Source: Mucilaginibacter flavidus
Lineage (GTDB): Bacteria > Bacteroidota > Bacteroidia > Sphingobacteriales > Sphingobacteriaceae
Length of the DNA: 64,000 bases
Assembly (NCBI RefSeq): GCF_024055575.1
Contig: NZ_JAMXOE010000001.1
Location: forward strand, 372,001-436,000
Direction of reading: 5' to 3'
Each line of letters opens with the position of its first letter. The first letter of the stretch is position 1. Shown piece after piece: positions 17,086-24,340 of the stretch. The notes beneath the pieces were generated by a model, which had not been told where the DNA came from, did no database searches, and saw nothing but the letters and a program-made list of their open reading frames with translations. The position numbers were made by a program, and so were the translations under genes.

Positions 17086-18066
17086 ATGTCAACATTATAT
17101 CCCTTAAAATTCAAAACCATTTTTAAAGACAAAATTTGGGGCGGTCAGAAAATAAAGACTTACCTGCACAAAGATTTTGGTTCGTTGCCAAACTGCGGCG
17201 AAACCTGGGAAATATCGGGCGTAAAATCGGATGTGTCAGTTGTAAACGGGGGCGCGCTGGATGGCGAGTCACTGGCTGATTTGTTGGAGCAATTTAAAGG
17301 CGAACTGGTAGGTGAAAAGGTTTATGCCCATTTTGGCAATATATTCCCGCTGCTGGTAAAATTTATTGATGCGAAGGAAGATTTATCGGTACAGGTGCAC
17401 CCCAATGATGAGCTGGCAAAAAAACGTCACAACTCCTTCGGTAAAACCGAGATGTGGTATGTGATTGAGTCGGACCCGGGTTCCACATTGATTGCCGGTT
17501 TTAATAAGGAACTAAACGAGCAGGAGTATCTCGACAAATTTAACAGTGGTCACTTGATGGACATCCTGAATAAGGAAAATGCCAATGCCGGCGATGTTTT
17601 CTTTTTACCTGCAGGCCGCGTTCATACTATTGGCGCAGGGCTGTTGATTGCCGAAATTCAGCAAACATCGGACATTACCTATCGTATTTACGATTTTGAC
17701 CGTGTCGATGATAAGGGTAACAAACGCGAGCTGCACACCGAAGAAGCACTGGCGGCCATAGATTATCACCACTATCCCAACTACAAAACCCAATATCAGC
17801 CCGAAAAAAATAAAACAGTTGACCTGGTAACGTGTCCTTATTTTACCACCAACCTGCTTGATTTTACTACCGATACTTCAAAAGACTACAGCAACCTTGA
17901 TTCGTTTGTAATATACGTTTGTGTAGAAGGCAGCTTTACCGTTAAAACTGCCGATGCTGGATACCCTGTTAAAATGGGAGATTGCATTTTGCTGCCGAAA
18001 ATAATGGAGAAGGTTGACCTGGTAACTACCAGCGGTTTTAAAATATTGGAAAGCTATATTGAATAG
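17086..18066 (+). CDS. manA: Mannose-6-phosphate isomerase, class I
   Basis: A 326-residue zinc-dependent cupin isomerase that interconverts mannose-6-P and fructose-6-P. Signature pieces are LKFKTIFKDKIWGGQKI at the start, NCGETWEISG, the metal-site VQVHPNDELAKK, KTEMWYVIESDP, and LPAGRVHTIGAGLLIAEIQQ with SDITYRIYDFDR. The short length fits the small bacterial class I type. It would let mannose-1-P from the GH130 phosphorylase enter glycolysis after a mutase step, though it lies 7 kb from the mannan genes and also serves GDP-mannose synthesis in general. It is flanked by an upstream terminator and a repeat-rich downstream gap, so it is probably transcribed alone. Confidence 0.93.
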   Translation: MSTLYPLKFKTIFKDKIWGGQKIKTYLHKDFGSLPNCGETWEISGVKSDVSVVNGGALDGESLADLLEQFKGELVGEKVYAHFGNIFPLLVKFIDAKEDLSVQVHPNDELAKKRHNSFGKTEMWYVIESDPGSTLIAGFNKELNEQEYLDKFNSGHLMDILNKENANAGDVFFLPAGRVHTIGAGLLIAEIQQTSDITYRIYDFDRVDDKGNKRELHTEEALAAIDYHHYPNYKTQYQPEKNKTVDLVTCPYFTTNLLDFTTDTSKDYSNLDSFVIYVCVEGSFTVKTADAGYPVKMGDCILLPKIMEKVDLVTTSGFKILESYIE

Positions 18067-18090
18067 ATATTAAGGGCGATTAATCAAATT

Positions 18091-18247
18091 GTCATGCCTG
18101 ATATTGGCTAAAGCCGATATCCCATTATTGATATCCCGTCCCTTAAAAGGAGACGGTAATGAAAAAAATATTGTCAGTTCATTGCCGTCGGCTTTAGCCA
18201 ACGGATATAGAAATGTCCCGACAGCGGCTTTAGCCAAAAAGCCGCTA
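18091..18247. repeat. REP-like cluster of GGCTTTAGCC palindromes
   Basis: TTGGCTAAAGCCGATATCC (18104-18122) is an inverted match to GTCGGCTTTAGCCAACGGAT (18187-18206). A third copy, CGGCTTTAGCCAAAAAGCCG (18225-18244), is itself a hairpin. A further local hairpin is formed by CGTCCCTT / AAGGAGACGG. The cluster follows manA and may act as terminator or repeat-element relic. The rest of the 18067-18764 gap is AT-rich, with no open frame or RNA gene that I can support. Confidence 0.7.
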
Positions 18248-18764
18248 TGTTTTTGAAAATAATTAGCTTGAGTATTTTAGCGACGCTTTGAATTATACTT
18301 ATGTTCTTTCCGTTAATCACCGATCATCTCACTCGTTTGGCCCCCAACGGTTGTCGTAATAAACAGCAACCCAGACCAAACAGCAAAATTTTACAATTTG
18401 TGGATGTATTTTTTCGGCTCATATAATTTTTTTGCTGCAATAAAACTTAGGTTTGCAACTGCAAAAGCTTTTGGTGCGCTAAAACATTTAAAACAGTAAT
18501 TTCCACGGTTTATAGGTACGATTATTATTACATTTCTTAATTTTAAATTAACCCGGATGTATTACTGAAGTATCAAATTAAGGCAAATTGCCTTAATGCT
18601 GTGTTGTACTTTTATCACTATTTAAAAGTTGGTTTTTAAGGTTTACACCGTAGTTTAAAGAGTTTGAGGCTTTTTTATTTTGACCAGAAACAAAGCACTC
18701 AAACATACGGCGTACTTGTTTGTAGTTTTATAATGAAAAATTGCAAGTATTTTTATCACAGTTA

Positions 18765-19574
18765 ATGGAGCAATTAAACAGCACATCAAGCCCTGCGCGA
18801 AAAAAACGTCCGAAAATTGTCCAAACGATAGTTGATTTTTTTTCAAGCATTTATAATATCCACCTGTTTATCGTTCGCTTTTTTCGCGAGGCGTTCGTGC
18901 CGCCGTTTGAATTTAAAGAGATTGTAAGGCAGTGTTATGAAGTTGGTGTACGCTCGTTCACCCTTATTACCGTAACGGGTTTTATAGTGGGCTTTATATT
19001 TACCAAACAATCGCGCCCGTCGCTGGTGGAGTTTGGTGCACAATCCTGGATTCCGAAATTGGTATCCATTGCTATAATGCGCGCCCTTGCCCCATTGGTA
19101 ACCGCGCTTATTGCGTCGGGTAAGGTAGGCTCAAGCATCGGCGCCGAATTAAGCTCGATGCGGGTAACCGAACAGATTGACGCCATGGAAGTATCGGGCA
19201 CCAAACCATTTAAATTTTTGGTTTGCACACGCGTGCTTGCAACCACTATAACCATCCCCATTTTGGCCACTTATACAGGCTTTATAGCGCTGATAGGTGG
19301 CTATTTAAATGTTGCACAAAACGAGGGCACCAGTTACAGCGCCTTTATGGAGGAAGTGTTTAAGCCCCTTACTTTTGTCGATTTTAATGCATCGCTGATA
19401 AAAGCCATTTTGTTTGGCTTTACCATAGGTATTGTGGGTTGTTACCAGGGCTATTATTCAAATAAAGGCACCGAAGGAGTAGGTAAGGCAGCAAACGGGG
19501 CTGTTGTAACGGCAATGTTTTTAGTATTTATTGAAGAGGTGATAATTGTGCAGATAACCGGTAACTTCCGGTAA
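18765..19574 (+). CDS. MlaE-type ABC transporter permease (phospholipid/OM asymmetry transport)
   Basis: A 269-residue inner-membrane permease of the MlaE/YrbE family. ATG 18765 is chosen over the upstream TTG at 18741. About five hydrophobic helices follow an N-terminal amphipathic segment. The family core shows in SIAIMRALAPLVTALIASGKVGSSIGAELSSMRVTEQIDA (split here as RALAPLVTALIASGKVG then SSIGAELSSMRVTEQIDAM), and the last helices read GFTIGIVGCYQGYYSNKGTEGVG, the conserved coupling region. It precedes the ATPase by five bases and the MCE protein gene, giving a complete three-gene Mla-like importer/exporter of lipids. Direction of lipid flow cannot be told. Confidence 0.92.
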   Translation: MEQLNSTSSPARKKRPKIVQTIVDFFSSIYNIHLFIVRFFREAFVPPFEFKEIVRQCYEVGVRSFTLITVTGFIVGFIFTKQSRPSLVEFGAQSWIPKLVSIAIMRALAPLVTALIASGKVGSSIGAELSSMRVTEQIDAMEVSGTKPFKFLVCTRVLATTITIPILATYTGFIALIGGYLNVAQNEGTSYSAFMEEVFKPLTFVDFNASLIKAILFGFTIGIVGCYQGYYSNKGTEGVGKAANGAVVTAMFLVFIEEVIIVQITGNFR

Positions 19575-19579
19575 AATTT

Positions 19580-20353
19580 ATGGAGAAACCAAAAGCACAT
19601 ATCGATTATAACAACCCGGTTATCAGCATCCGGGGCGTGGCCAAGGCATTTGAAGACTTTGCAGTGCTGCGGGGAATTGACCTGGACCTTTTCCAGGGCG
19701 AAAACCTTGTGGTGCTGGGGCGCTCAGGTACGGGGAAATCGGTATTGATAAAGCTGGTGTCGGGTTTATTAAAGCCCGACAGGGGCACCATAAAAGTACT
19801 TGGACAGGAAGTAACCGAAATCAGCGAAAAGGAACTGCAGGAACTGCGCATCCGGATAGGCTTCTCTTTCCAGAACAGTGCGTTGTATGATAGTATGACC
19901 GTGCGTAAAAACCTCGAATTTCCGTTGGTGCGCAACCGTAAAAGTATCACGCGTAAAGAAATAGATAAGGCTGTTGAGGAGGTACTTGATTCAGTGGGCC
20001 TTTCGCAAACCATTAACCAAATGCCGGCCGAACTTTCGGGAGGGCAACGCAAACGTATTGGTATTGCCCGCACGCTTATACTCAACCCCGAAATTATGCT
20101 GTACGATGAGCCCACTGCCGGACTTGACCCTATTACCTGTACCGAAATTAACGAGCTCATAAACCAGGTACAGCAACAATACCACACCTCATCCATTATT
20201 ATTACACACGACCTTACCTGCGCCAAAGAAACCGGCGACCGGATAGCTATGCTGCTTGATGGTCAATTTCAGCGGGTGGGCACTTTTAACGAAGTATTCG
20301 ACACAAACGACGAACGGGTAAAACCATTTTTTGACTACAACTTTATACAATAG
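19580..20353 (+). CDS. MlaF-type ABC transporter ATP-binding protein
   Basis: A 257-residue cytoplasmic ABC ATPase that powers the adjacent MlaE-like permease. Walker A is GRSGTGKSVLIKL (around residue 48), the Q-loop region SFQNSALYDSMTV, the signature ELSGGQRKRIGIARTL (around 152), Walker B MLYDEPTAGLDPIT and the switch His in IIITHDLTCA. The C-terminal ~25 residues extend beyond the core, as in MlaF. It starts five bases after the permease stop and ends 18 bases before the MCE gene; the three are co-transcribed. Confidence 0.94.
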   Translation: MEKPKAHIDYNNPVISIRGVAKAFEDFAVLRGIDLDLFQGENLVVLGRSGTGKSVLIKLVSGLLKPDRGTIKVLGQEVTEISEKELQELRIRIGFSFQNSALYDSMTVRKNLEFPLVRNRKSITRKEIDKAVEEVLDSVGLSQTINQMPAELSGGQRKRIGIARTLILNPEIMLYDEPTAGLDPITCTEINELINQVQQQYHTSSIIITHDLTCAKETGDRIAMLLDGQFQRVGTFNEVFDTNDERVKPFFDYNFIQ

Positions 20354-20371
20354 ATATTTATAGCACATATT

Positions 20372-21358
20372 ATGGCTGCATCAGACAATAGGAGAGCAAT
20401 AACAGTTGGGATATTTTTATCGCTCGGCCTCATTATATTTATAATTGGCGTTTTCACCCTTGGCGGCGAACAGAAAAGCTTTGCCAAAAACATAAAAATC
20501 AGCGCCGTTTTTGACGATGTCGCCGGTTTAAAAAAGGGCAACGATGTTTGGTTTTCGGGCGTAAAAGTTGGCACCATTACCAGCATTAAATTTGTGGGCA
20601 CATCGCAGGTAGATGTAAATATGAAGATTGACCAAAGCGTTCAGCAATTTATTCACCGCAACGCCGGTGTACGTATCAGTTCAGATGGATTTATAGGCAA
20701 CAAGCTTATCGTTATTGATGGTGGCAGCCCGCAGGCACCACAGGTAGATGATGGTGCAGTTTTACAGGCTGAAAAACTTACTTCGACCGATGATATTATG
20801 AAAACGTTGCAACGTAACAATCAAAACCTGCTTGCTATTACCAGCGATTTTAAATTACTGAGCCATAAAATATTACAGGGCAAAGGGACTGTGGGCACTT
20901 TGTTGGCCGATAGCCTTATGGGTGAACAACTACGCAGATCGATGGCTAATTTACAGACTGCTACTGCAAGCGCAGCCCGTCTTGCCGGGCAGTTGGACGT
21001 CTTCAGCAAAAAAATGAATACCAAAGGCGGCTTTGCTGATAAAGTGCTTACCGATACTGTTGTCTTCAGCCGTATAAAAGCTTCTATTGCGCAATTGCAG
21101 CAAGCTGCAACAAACGCGTCAACCCTTACGGATAATTTAAATAAGGTGAGCAATAAGCTTAATGAAAAGGACAACGCTGTCGGCGTTTTACTTAACGATC
21201 CTAAAGCAGCAGCACAAATCCGTAGCACATTAAACAACCTGCAGCAAAGTTCCATAAAACTTAACGATGACCTTGAAGCCGCCCAGCATAACTTTTTTCT
21301 GAAAGGATTTTTCAAAGACAGGGCGAAGGCGAAAGCGGATAGTTTGAGGAAAAAGTGA
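20372..21358 (+). CDS. MlaD/MCE-domain lipid-binding protein
   Basis: A 328-residue protein anchored by one N-terminal helix (ITVGIFLSLGLIIFIIGVFTL). The MCE domain follows at about residues 40-120: ISAVFDDVAGLKKGNDVWFSG, VGTITSIKF and DGFIGNKLIVIDGG. The long C-terminal part (residues ~140-310) is helical, with heptad-like Ala/Leu/Gln-rich stretches, and would form the periplasmic needle or tether. It is the third gene of the Mla-type operon and presents lipid substrate to the permease on the periplasmic side. No outer-membrane MlaA or soluble MlaC gene is adjacent. Confidence 0.9.
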   Translation: MAASDNRRAITVGIFLSLGLIIFIIGVFTLGGEQKSFAKNIKISAVFDDVAGLKKGNDVWFSGVKVGTITSIKFVGTSQVDVNMKIDQSVQQFIHRNAGVRISSDGFIGNKLIVIDGGSPQAPQVDDGAVLQAEKLTSTDDIMKTLQRNNQNLLAITSDFKLLSHKILQGKGTVGTLLADSLMGEQLRRSMANLQTATASAARLAGQLDVFSKKMNTKGGFADKVLTDTVVFSRIKASIAQLQQAATNASTLTDNLNKVSNKLNEKDNAVGVLLNDPKAAAQIRSTLNNLQQSSIKLNDDLEAAQHNFFLKGFFKDRAKAKADSLRKK

Positions 21359-21433
21359 TTAGAGAATGGAGGTTAGGGATTAGGAGAATCTGTCCGCATT
21401 ACAACTAACCTCCTATCAACTAATCACTAATCT

Positions 21434-22165
21434 CTACTTCGCGAATATCTCCCCTGCTTTGCGTTGCTCCGGTGTTAGCGTTTGCCAGTTTTGGTAGCAG
21501 GCGTTCAGATAGGGAACCAGGGCAAACTTCTTATCAGTATATTCTTTAACATCGGGTGTATATAACGACAGGAAATCGTCCATATCTGTACCTTTTAGGG
21601 GAACATAATTACTTACGTTTAACGGTGTAAAAATGGCGCTGATGTGTTCGCTTATTTCGCGGTCCTTAACTGATTGCGCAGCCTTGCGCTTCCGGCGCTC
21701 ATCTTTTGTCCAGTAATGCAGGCGTACGGCTATTCCCCCAACAGCGTTAAAATTTGCGTCACGCTGGTAAACAACCGGCTGGCCATGAAACATCGGGTCG
21801 TAATACTGTATAGCATTTGGGTTTGCCACCGCCCGGCCGCTTGTATCAGTAATGGTTACCTGGTTCAGCATGTTGTTTTTGGGCGTCATGAATATTTCGC
21901 GGGCATGCATATCGGTTATCAATACCGTATCAGCCTGGTAGGCAAATATTGTAAAAATCACCAGGTCACCAGGTTTGGCGGCTATACCAAACTGTCCGTC
22001 TTTAAGGCTGATTGTCTTTAACCCGTTAGTTAGGTTTTGGATACGCACCGATGGTAGCGCGATCCGTGTTTTATATTCCAGCACACGTCCGCTAAAAACC
22101 GACTGGCCGCTGGCCGTTAATGTCCCCAAAAAGCAAAAGCAAACTATCAGTAAATTTCTTAGCAT
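21434..22165 (-). CDS. Secreted carboxypeptidase-regulatory-like domain protein, paralogue A
   Basis: A 243-residue exported protein. ATG at 22165 is chosen because it begins the Sec signal peptide (MLRNLLIVCFCFLGTLTASG); the longer frame to 22273 adds 36 charged residues with no sense. The mature protein starts QSVFSGRVLEYKTRIALPS, a CarboxypepD_reg-like beta-sandwich to about residue 105 of the kind used as a plug or anchor domain in Bacteroidota surface proteins. The rest, ending in PYLNACYQNWQTLTPEQRKAGEIF, is not assigned. The next gene is a close duplicate reading the same way. Function unknown. Confidence 0.8.
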   Translation of the reverse strand: MLRNLLIVCFCFLGTLTASGQSVFSGRVLEYKTRIALPSVRIQNLTNGLKTISLKDGQFGIAAKPGDLVIFTIFAYQADTVLITDMHAREIFMTPKNNMLNQVTITDTSGRAVANPNAIQYYDPMFHGQPVVYQRDANFNAVGGIAVRLHYWTKDERRKRKAAQSVKDREISEHISAIFTPLNVSNYVPLKGTDMDDFLSLYTPDVKEYTDKKFALVPYLNACYQNWQTLTPEQRKAGEIFAK

Positions 22166-22309
22166 TCGTAAATATAGCTTTATCCGGTTTTTATTTGACA
22201 GGAGATAACATTTTTTAACATTTGAATGAGGCATCGGTGGCCGCAAATACATTGTCGATTTAGTGCACTGCAAAAACGAACCTTCGACGACGAGGCAGGC
22301 GGGGCATTT

Positions 22310-23068
22310 CTAAGGATTGGGCGTAGTTTTATGCTCGCCGCCAAAAATATCCCCCGCTTTGCGTTGTTCCGGCGTCAACGTTTGCCAGTTTTGGTAGCAG
22401 GCATTAAGATAGGGAACCAGCGCAAATTTTTTGTCGGTATATTCCTTAACATCAGGTGTATACAGCATTAGGAAATCGTCCATATCTGCGCCCTTTAATG
22501 GCACATAGTTGCTAATATTTAGCGCTGTGAAAATAGCGCTGATGTGTTCGCTTATTTCACGTTCTTTAACCGATTGCGCAGCTTTTTGTTTCTGGTGTTC
22601 ATCTTTTTTCCAATAATGCAGGCGTATGATAATGCCGCCCACCGGTTTAAGGTATTTTGGATCGCGCTGGTATACAACTGCCTGGCCGTGGAACATCGGG
22701 TCGTAGTGCGGTACTGCATTCGGACTTGCGACAGCGTGTCCGCTGGTATCGGTAATATTTACCTGGTTCAGCATATTTGTTTTGGGCGTCATGAAAATCT
22801 CGCGGGCATGCATGTCGGTTATCAAAACCGTATCGGGCTGGTAGGCAAATGTGGTAAAAACAACCAGGTCGCCGGGCTTGGCGGCAACAGCAAACTCCCC
22901 GTCTTTCAGGCTGATTGTCTTTATTCCGTTGGTTAAATTCTGGATACGGACTGAGAGCAAAGGAATATGTGTTTTATACTCCATCACCCGCCCGCTAAAA
23001 ACCGACTGGCCGTTGGCGGTTAAAATTCCAAAAAAGCAAAAACAAACTAAAAGTAATTTTTTTAGCAT
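22310..23068 (-). CDS. Secreted carboxypeptidase-regulatory-like domain protein, paralogue B
   Basis: A 252-residue duplicate of the downstream gene, highly similar along its whole length by eye (for example shared FVPLKG-type NYVPLKG, DDFL.LYTPDVKEYTDKKFA and PYLNACYQNWQTLTPEQRKAG). It has its own signal peptide (LLLVCFCFFGILTANG). Differences are concentrated in the middle (residues ~135-160) and at the extreme C terminus, where this copy has GGEHKTTPNP. The two lie 144 bases apart and may be one transcript. Function unknown; the N-terminal domain is the same CarboxypepD_reg-like fold. Confidence 0.8.
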   Translation of the reverse strand: MLKKLLLVCFCFFGILTANGQSVFSGRVMEYKTHIPLLSVRIQNLTNGIKTISLKDGEFAVAAKPGDLVVFTTFAYQPDTVLITDMHAREIFMTPKTNMLNQVNITDTSGHAVASPNAVPHYDPMFHGQAVVYQRDPKYLKPVGGIIIRLHYWKKDEHQKQKAAQSVKEREISEHISAIFTALNISNYVPLKGADMDDFLMLYTPDVKEYTDKKFALVPYLNACYQNWQTLTPEQRKAGDIFGGEHKTTPNP

Positions 23069-23150
23069 ACGTAAATATAAATTAAAGCCATTTTACTTTT
23101 AGAGTGATAACATTATTTAACATTTGGGTTATTCATTACCTTTATCAAAT

Positions 23151-23900
23151 ATGAACGATATAAATTTATTTTCGGCGCGGTATAAGCTATTGAACGATGC
23201 CGATTTAATTGCAATTGTTGACAGTCCCGACGACTACCAGCCGACTGCCGTTGATGCTGCGACCATCGAACTACAAAGCAGGCAATTAACACCGGCGCAA
23301 GTCGATGAAATAAGAACTCGCGCCAGCACAAATAGCCAATTACAACCATCGCAACAACAAAATTTGATACGTTTTAAAAAATCAATATTCAAAAAACTAA
23401 ATATTGATAATCAGCCGCTATCTAAGGCCACAAGGTATATAAATATCATCACCGGCGCTGTTGGCTTTTTCTTCATAATGGCTATAATGTTTGGTGACAC
23501 CAGTATTTATAAAATGATGTTTAGTGCAGCATCATATAATATAAATTTTATCCTTATCGCTTTACCTTATGTATTGCTTCCATTGGGTACGTTACTTTTC
23601 GGGCTCAGAAAAAAATCCGGCTGGATAATGCTAAGCGCAGCTTCAACTTATATAGCTGCACAACTATTATACTTTGAGAAGAAAAATCTGTTAATTAAAG
23701 CGGACCGCGATTTTGGCGACATGATATCTTATAATGAACTGATAGTTGAAAGCCTGGTGCTTCTACTTTTTGCAGTTGTTGCTATTATCATGTGCAGGAA
23801 AGACATTAGAGATATATTCAAAATAGATATTAAAATTATGTTATTTACAATGGCAGTTGCTGTTACGGTTTTAGTAGCGCAGATTTTCAGATTAGTATAA
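23151..23900 (+). CDS. Membrane protein of unknown function
   Basis: About 249 residues from ATG 23151 (a TTG at 23124 is possible but unlikely). The first ~75 residues are soluble and helical, with ELQSRQLTPAQVDEIRTRAS, a pattern seen in Bacteroidota proteins with a short regulatory helix pair. Five to six hydrophobic helices follow between residues ~90 and 245 (for example IITGAVGFFFIMAIMF, FILIALPYVLLPLGTLLFGL and LVLLLFAVVAIIM). No catalytic motif is seen. It diverges from the tandem paralogues and stands alone. Confidence 0.7.
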   Translation: MNDINLFSARYKLLNDADLIAIVDSPDDYQPTAVDAATIELQSRQLTPAQVDEIRTRASTNSQLQPSQQQNLIRFKKSIFKKLNIDNQPLSKATRYINIITGAVGFFFIMAIMFGDTSIYKMMFSAASYNINFILIALPYVLLPLGTLLFGLRKKSGWIMLSAASTYIAAQLLYFEKKNLLIKADRDFGDMISYNELIVESLVLLLFAVVAIIMCRKDIRDIFKIDIKIMLFTMAVAVTVLVAQIFRLV

Positions 23901-23970
23901 AATCAACTTTATCTGATTTCGATTATTATAGATTAACGCAAATTTGTTAAGGCCGGCGGGGGACTAGCAG

Positions 23971-24279
23971 GACAAATGGCTTTTTGTTTTAAAAAACATG
24001 AGCAGAATGGACAAGTTCCCAGTTTACTTGCGAAAGCCAATATTTGAAAAACTGTTTAACATTGCCGAGTATACTAATTTGACAAAGGAGGAAAGAAACA
24101 TGTACGATAGCAGCTTAAAATATAAATGGGATAATAAAAATGTGCTGGATACGGCCGTAAATGAAGCTAAATTAGAAGAAGCTAAAGAAATCGCCCGTGA
24201 ATTAAAAAAAGAAGGCCTGGCTATAGAATTTATAGCTAAGACCACTAAACTTTCAATTGAAGAAGTAGAAAAATTGTAA
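23971..24279 (+). pseudogene. Truncated Rpn/PD-(D/E)XK nuclease-transposase gene, C-terminal remnant
   Basis: Only the C-terminal part of an Rpn-type (PDDEXK_2) recombination-promoting nuclease remains. The longest ATG frame is 23998-24279 (93 residues), but similarity to the family pattern (DKWLFVLKNM, PIFEKLFNIAEYTNLTKEER, SLKYKWDNKNVLDTA) continues upstream of that ATG to about 23971. The in-frame stop TAG at 23965 lies just before it. The catalytic N-terminal half is missing, so nuclease activity is not expected. The tail KLEEAKEIARELKKEG is the usual charged coiled-coil end of this family. A hairpin at 24288-24320 follows. Confidence 0.75.
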
Positions 24280-24287
24280 AACGAAAA

Positions 24288-24325
24288 AGACTTACGAAGT
24301 TTTAAAAACTCCGTAAGTCTGATAT
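24288..24325. terminator. Hairpin between Rpn remnant and flotillin-like gene
   Basis: AGACTTACG (24288-24296) pairs with CGTAAGTCT (24312-24320), extended inside by AGTTTT/AAAACT pairing. It sits between converging genes. The T-tract is weak, so terminator function is likely but not certain. Confidence 0.6.
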
Positions 24326-24340
24326 TTGTCAATAAAGAGT

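Noticed and set aside
18067-18764. A tRNA or small RNA gene in the manA-Mla gap
   Set aside because: No cloverleaf, GTTCGA-type T-arm or conserved RNA motif was found; the stretch is AT-rich with a repeat cluster.
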